From: WTGA01 sp965231865
GTDB taxonomy: Bacteria; Pseudomonadota; Gammaproteobacteria; Arenicellales; Poriferihabitantaceae
Direction of reading: 5' to 3'
Length of the DNA: 64,000 nucleotides
Assembly: GCA_965231865.1 (NCBI GenBank)
Contig: CBDDOJ010000001.1
Coordinates: forward strand, 868,001 to 932,000
Under the pieces are notes generated by a model. It was given only the letters and a program-made list of their open reading frames with translations, was not told the DNA's origin and did no database searches. The first letter of the stretch is position 1; every line of letters begins with the position of its first letter. The position numbers were made by a program, and so were the translations under genes. This document shows positions 60,423 through 64,000 of this stretch, piece after piece.

Positions 60423-60926
60423 TTATATGGATACGCCTTCATGCCGCAGCAGCCAGGCCTTGCGCTTCTCCCCCCCGGCATACCCCCGGACAGTTCCATC
60501 CTTCCCAATAACGCGATGACAGGGAACCACAATCGCAACTGGATTGTTTGCATTGGCACTGGCTGCTGCCCGTATGGCAGCAGGGTTCCGGCATTCCATT
60601 GCAAGATGATGGTATGAAATGGCGGACCCCACGGGAATCCTGGTCAGCGCCTCCCATACGGATCGCTGGAATTCGGTACCACCATTCGAAATCGACAGAC
60701 CACTGAACGCGGACCAGTCGCCGTCAAAATACCGTTTCAGCCGGTCCCGCATCCCCAATACATTGACGCCTGGGGTCTTTTGGTACGCTCCAAACCGTCT
60801 TTTGAGCAGCTTTTTCCTGCGCTCCTCATTCTCCATAAAATCCAGGAAGCACAATTGATTGCCATCGGCAACGATACAGATTTCACCGATGGGGCTTTCA
60901 CAGATATCCGAATACAGTTCTTTCAT
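60423..60926 (-). CDS. ogt: Methylated-DNA--protein-cysteine methyltransferase
   Basis: The 167-residue suicide repair protein has an N-terminal ribonuclease-like domain and the active-site block IVVPCHRVIGKDGTVRGYAG with acceptor Cys136. TEFQRSVWEALTRIPVGSAIS is the DNA-binding helix region. It removes methyl groups from O6-methylguanine. The start ATGA overlaps the Ada-type regulator stop, so both are made together, like the adaA-adaB pair of Bacillus. Confidence 0.93.
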   Translation of the reverse strand: MKELYSDICESPIGEICIVADGNQLCFLDFMENEERRKKLLKRRFGAYQKTPGVNVLGMRDRLKRYFDGDWSAFSGLSISNGGTEFQRSVWEALTRIPVGSAISYHHLAMECRNPAAIRAAASANANNPVAIVVPCHRVIGKDGTVRGYAGGEKRKAWLLRHEGVSI

Positions 60927-61504
60927 TTTGGTCCTGGAGAAAGTGTGGGTTGCCTGCGCAGCGCGCTGGGGGAGATTCCGTAGATTTTGTAAAACGTATC
61001 GTTAAACTGCCGGACGCTTGTAAAACCCGCCTTGTGTGCAATACATGTCATGGAATCCGTGCCATCGGCAATCAGGCGCCTGGCGATGGACGCTCTTCTT
61101 GCCCGGGCCACCGATTGCGGGCTGGACCCCACATACCGGGCAAAAAGATGCCTCAAATAACGGTCGCTCACGCCAAGGCGTTCTGCCAGTTCCTTCACCG
61201 TGCCTTCATCGAGGGCTCCCGAATCAATCAGGGAAAGAGCCCTCTTGACGGTTGTCCTGACCCCATTCCACGCCGGACTGTCCGGCACGGTTTCGGGCCG
61301 GCACCGCAGACAGGGACGAAACCCGGCCTCGAGTGCCAGAAAGGCGGAAGTATAGAACCGGCAATTGCCGGGTTTCGGGGTAACCGCCGGGCAAACCGGA
61401 CGACAGAAAATACCGGTACTGAGTACCCCGGTGAAGAAACGGCCATCGAACCGGGAATCCCGGTGTTTGACCGCCTGATAACAGGTATTGAAATCAAGTT
61501 CCAT
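60923..61504 (-). CDS. Ada-type methylphosphotriester sensor and AraC regulator
   Basis: The 193-residue protein starts at ATG 61504 (MELDFNTCYQAVKHRDSRFD). Zinc/acceptor cysteines are at 34, 38, 65 and 68 (GIFCRPVCPA and RPCLRCRPE), the same spacing as in E. coli Ada. An AraC-type DNA-binding domain follows (VKELAERLGVSDRYLRHLFA and FTSVRQFNDTFYKIYGISP). The O6-alkylguanine domain is not fused but encoded by the overlapping ogt. It presumably senses DNA methyl damage and activates its own operon. Confidence 0.92.
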   Translation of the reverse strand: MELDFNTCYQAVKHRDSRFDGRFFTGVLSTGIFCRPVCPAVTPKPGNCRFYTSAFLALEAGFRPCLRCRPETVPDSPAWNGVRTTVKRALSLIDSGALDEGTVKELAERLGVSDRYLRHLFARYVGSSPQSVARARRASIARRLIADGTDSMTCIAHKAGFTSVRQFNDTFYKIYGISPSALRRQPTLSPGPK

Positions 61505-61815
61505 GGCTGATGAGTATACCGGCTTACAGGACCTGCGCTGGCAGATTTCGGAACTCAACCTGCCAGACCGAAACCCCCGCGCTGCCGCGGACAGGATACC
61601 AGTAATACAAAGAGGTGTTGCACGCGGTATTCGAAGCAGTCGTCAACGCGGCGGTACACCGCGGGTACTTATCTCCTCACAACGGACCCGGACCCCGTGG
61701 CAGCATCCCCAACCACTCTGCGGCATTTTTCCGCTGGCCCCATACGGAGATTGCCCGGGTTCCTGGCATCAACGATGTGGGGCCCGGAGCGGTCTTTCCT
61801 GCTGGCCGGCCGGGA
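61505..61815. other. Gap between ada-type gene and glyA
   Basis: The 311 bases hold the promoter region of the Ada-type/ogt operon and the 3' flank of glyA. I see no gene and no clear intrinsic terminator. Confidence 0.4.
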
Positions 61816-63072
61816 TCAACCCCGATACAGCGGAAACCTTTCGCACAATTCGACCACCTTGCCTTTCACAGACTGCTCCACGGATTCATCGCCGAGATTG
61901 TCCAGGACATCACAGATCCATCCGGCAATTTTCCGGGACTCTTCCGCGCCAAATCCCCGGGAAGTCATTGCAGGGGTTCCGAGCCGCAAACCACTGGTGA
62001 CAAAGGGAGATTGCGGATCGTTGGGCACCGCATTTTTGTTCACGGTAATGTTCGAGCGACCGAGCGCCGCATCCGCATCCTTTCCGGTGATGTCCTGGTC
62101 AATCAGGTCAAGGAGGAACAGGTGGTTGTCCGTGCCACCGGAAACAATGCGATACCCCCGCTCCTGGAATACTTCCACCATGGCCTTTGCATTGTCCAGA
62201 GTCTGCTGCTGGTATTCCCTGAACGAAGGGGCCATGGCTTCCTTGAATGCCATGGCCTTGGCGGCAATCACATGCATCAACGGACCCCCCTGTGTTCCGG
62301 GAAACACCAGGGAGTTCAGTTTCCGGGTTACCTCAGGATTTTCCCTGGCAAGGATCATGCCGCCCCGGGCGCCACGCAATGTCTTGTGTGTCGTGGTGGT
62401 AGTCACATCCGCGATGGAAACCGGGTTGGGGTACAATCCTACCGCGACCAGCCCGGCAACATGGGCCATGTCGACAAACAGGTAGGCACCCACAGAATCT
62501 GCAATTTCCCGGAAACGCTGCCAGTCCATGACCCTGGAGTAGGCCGAAAATCCGGCCACAATCATTTTTGGCTGATGCTCCCTGGCCAACGTCTCGACTT
62601 CTTCATAGTCGACTTCACCCGTGGCCGCATCCAGACCATACTGCACCGCATGGTACAGCTTGCCTGAAAAATTAACGCTTGCCCCATGGGTCAGGTGTCC
62701 ACCGTGCGCCAGGCTCATCCCCAAAATGGTCTCTCCAGGGTCGCACAACGCCATGTACACCGCGGCATTCGCGGAAGACCCCGAGTGCGGCTGGACATTC
62801 ACATAATCCGCGTTGAACAGCTGCTTTGCCCGGTCTATGGCCAGCGATTCCGCAATGTCGACAAATTCACAGCCGCCGTAATAACGCTTTCCCGGATACC
62901 CTTCGGCATATTTGTTGGTCAATACCGAACCCTGGACCGCCAGCACGCGGGGACTGACGAAATTCTCCGAAGCAATTAACTCGATATGGTCTTCCTGCCG
63001 TTGCTCTTCACATTGGATGGCATCCCACAGTTCCGGGTCCATTTCAGCAATGCTCTTGGTTTTGTCGAACAT
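61816..63072 (-). CDS. glyA: Serine hydroxymethyltransferase
   Basis: The 418-residue PLP enzyme has ELIASENFVSPRVLAVQGSV, NKYAEGYPGKRYYGGCEFVD, the PLP lysine in VTTTTTHKTLRGARGGMI, and GLRLGTPAMTSRGFG. It converts serine and tetrahydrofolate to glycine and methylene-tetrahydrofolate. ATG 63072 follows CTGGAG. The upstream gap 63073-63355 is AT-rich near 63150-63190, where the glyA promoter probably lies; no riboswitch is recognised. Confidence 0.96.
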   Translation of the reverse strand: MFDKTKSIAEMDPELWDAIQCEEQRQEDHIELIASENFVSPRVLAVQGSVLTNKYAEGYPGKRYYGGCEFVDIAESLAIDRAKQLFNADYVNVQPHSGSSANAAVYMALCDPGETILGMSLAHGGHLTHGASVNFSGKLYHAVQYGLDAATGEVDYEEVETLAREHQPKMIVAGFSAYSRVMDWQRFREIADSVGAYLFVDMAHVAGLVAVGLYPNPVSIADVTTTTTHKTLRGARGGMILARENPEVTRKLNSLVFPGTQGGPLMHVIAAKAMAFKEAMAPSFREYQQQTLDNAKAMVEVFQERGYRIVSGGTDNHLFLLDLIDQDITGKDADAALGRSNITVNKNAVPNDPQSPFVTSGLRLGTPAMTSRGFGAEESRKIAGWICDVLDNLGDESVEQSVKGKVVELCERFPLYRG

Positions 63073-63355
63073 GTTTTACTCCAGATAAAATTACCACCCC
63101 GAAAAATCAGGGCATACAGGCCCTCCCGATTGTATAGAATGACCGCCGTGTTTTCACATTAAATTTATTTACCAATAGCATAATCTGGCTTATATGATGT
63201 GGTACCGAACCCATGAAAAGCGCCGATACAGCCCAATGGAAAACTGAAAAAAAAAGCCCAGTCAAGTCAACCGTGAGTGAGGCCCTTGCAAAAGACGGTC
63301 TCCATTGGAGTCCGCGGCCGCCCCGGACCGGGTTGCGAAAGAAGATTCCCCGTCA

Positions 63356-64000
63356 TCAGGGAAATCCCGATTTCCGGAATTCGCCAAATGTTCCGGATTC
63401 GATCCGACGACGAATTTTTTTCATCCAGTCCTGGTAGAAATGGACATTGTGCAGGGAGCACAGCCTTGCCCCCAGAATTTCGTTCTGTTGATGAAGATGC
63501 TTCAGATAAGACCGGGAATAGTGGGCACATGTATAGCACGCACAGGCCGCATCAATGGGCCGGGTATCCATTTTGTATTGTGAATTCCTGATTTTTACCA
63601 CACCGCGATCCGTATAAAGCCACCCATTCCTAGCATTTCTGGTGGGCAATACACAATCAAACATGTCCACGCCCGCGGCCACGCATTCGACAATGTCCCG
63701 GGGCGTCCCCACACCCATCAAATATCGGGGTCTGTCTGCCGGCAACCGGTGCGCAATCTCATTGACGATGTGCATCATTTCCTCTTTTGGCTCACCCACG
63801 GACAGGCCGCCGATTGCGTAACCGGGAAAATCGATTTCCACCAGTTTTTCCATGGACTCCATTCTCAAATCCGTATACATGCCCCCCTGCAATATTCCGA
63901 ACAATGATCCGCTTCCCCGGTAGCTGTCCCGGCATCTCCTCGCCCACCTGGCGGACCGCTCCATGGATTCCGCCGCCTGCTCCCGGGTTGCAGGCCAGGC
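63356..64000 (-). CDS. tgt: Queuine tRNA-ribosyltransferase, C-terminal part (5' end outside window)
   Basis: The frame is open to the window end and gives 214 residues of the C-terminal half. GSLFGILQGGMYTDLR and FPGYAIGGLSVGEPKEEMMH contain the substrate-binding loop, and GVDMFDCVLPTRNARNG the region with the catalytic Asp. The zinc ligands CACYTCAHYSRSYLKHLH are intact. The enzyme exchanges guanine for a queuine precursor at position 34 of GUN-anticodon tRNAs. Confidence 0.95.
   Translation of the reverse strand, partial: AWPATREQAAESMERSARWARRCRDSYRGSGSLFGILQGGMYTDLRMESMEKLVEIDFPGYAIGGLSVGEPKEEMMHIVNEIAHRLPADRPRYLMGVGTPRDIVECVAAGVDMFDCVLPTRNARNGWLYTDRGVVKIRNSQYKMDTRPIDAACACYTCAHYSRSYLKHLHQQNEILGARLCSLHNVHFYQDWMKKIRRRIESGTFGEFRKSGFP

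Noticed and set aside
63213..63437. 74-residue plus frame between glyA and tgt
   Set aside because: It overlaps the 3' end of tgt on the other strand and has no domain; the first residues are low-complexity Lys/Ser.
1..64000. CRISPR array, prophage, rRNA operon, replication origin
   Set aside because: No evenly spaced repeats, no phage structural genes, no rRNA-like sequence and no DnaA-box cluster were seen.

Overview
The window is chromosome-like DNA from a gammaproteobacterium. It carries a bacterial glnS, the prfB-lysS pair with the RF2 frameshift site, yafS-rnhA-dnaQ, sohB, yciB, pcm-yqaA-nlpD, leuCD next to fimV, and lolC-lolD. I cannot name the genus. Genes are densely packed, intergenic gaps are rich in CCGGG-type inverted repeats, and most of the window is core metabolism and information processing.

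Layout. 1-1.8 kb is a decayed accessory segment: the C-terminal end of an ISNCY-like transposase, a short secreted Calx-beta protein, a 17-G homopolymer and a broken DUF4338-type ORF. 1.9-13.3 kb holds oxidoreductases, transporters and catabolic enzymes: a Rieske fusion protein, an atypical SDR, a Bcr/CflA MFS pump, a methyltransferase, a proline-racemase-family enzyme, a molybdenum sulfite dehydrogenase with a diheme cytochrome c, an EamA transporter coupled to a glycerate kinase, and an acyl-CoA synthetase. 13.4-27.8 kb contains metY and metZ (two homocysteine synthases), a deoxynucleoside kinase apparently started at ATT, yciB, dnaQ-rnhA, dapE, glnS, sohB, a gamma-carbonic anhydrase and trpBA.

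27.8-31.3 kb is a second accessory island. It holds a truncated ScoMcrA-head-like ORF and two same-orientation remnants of one IS1634-like transposase that bracket a DUF4143 ATPase with a C-terminal extension and an AT-rich promoter/operator. 31.3-41.3 kb returns to core genes, all on the minus strand (fimV, leuD, leuC, aroC, a formylglutamate amidohydrolase-like gene, trpD, nlpD, yqaA, pcm). leuB and asd are missing between leuD and fimV, and rpoS is missing beside nlpD. 41.7-44.5 kb is an ABC exporter followed by a phytanoyl-CoA dioxygenase-like gene. 44.5-50 kb has a HAD phosphatase, lolDC, lysS and prfB, followed by tRNA-Leu(CAG) with its own promoter.

50.4-61.5 kb is a minus-strand DNA repair block: exonuclease I, an AddA-type helicase-nuclease, an AddB-type iron-sulfur nuclease, a NERD-domain helicase, an O6-alkylguanine methyltransferase and an Ada-type regulator. 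The AddA/AddB-type pair and the Ada/Ogt pair each overlap by 4 bases. The window closes with glyA and the 3' part of tgt. The strongest candidates for something less ordinary are the DUF4143 island, the repair block, the Rieske fusion, the ATT start of the deoxynucleoside kinase and the operator-like repeats upstream of trpB.
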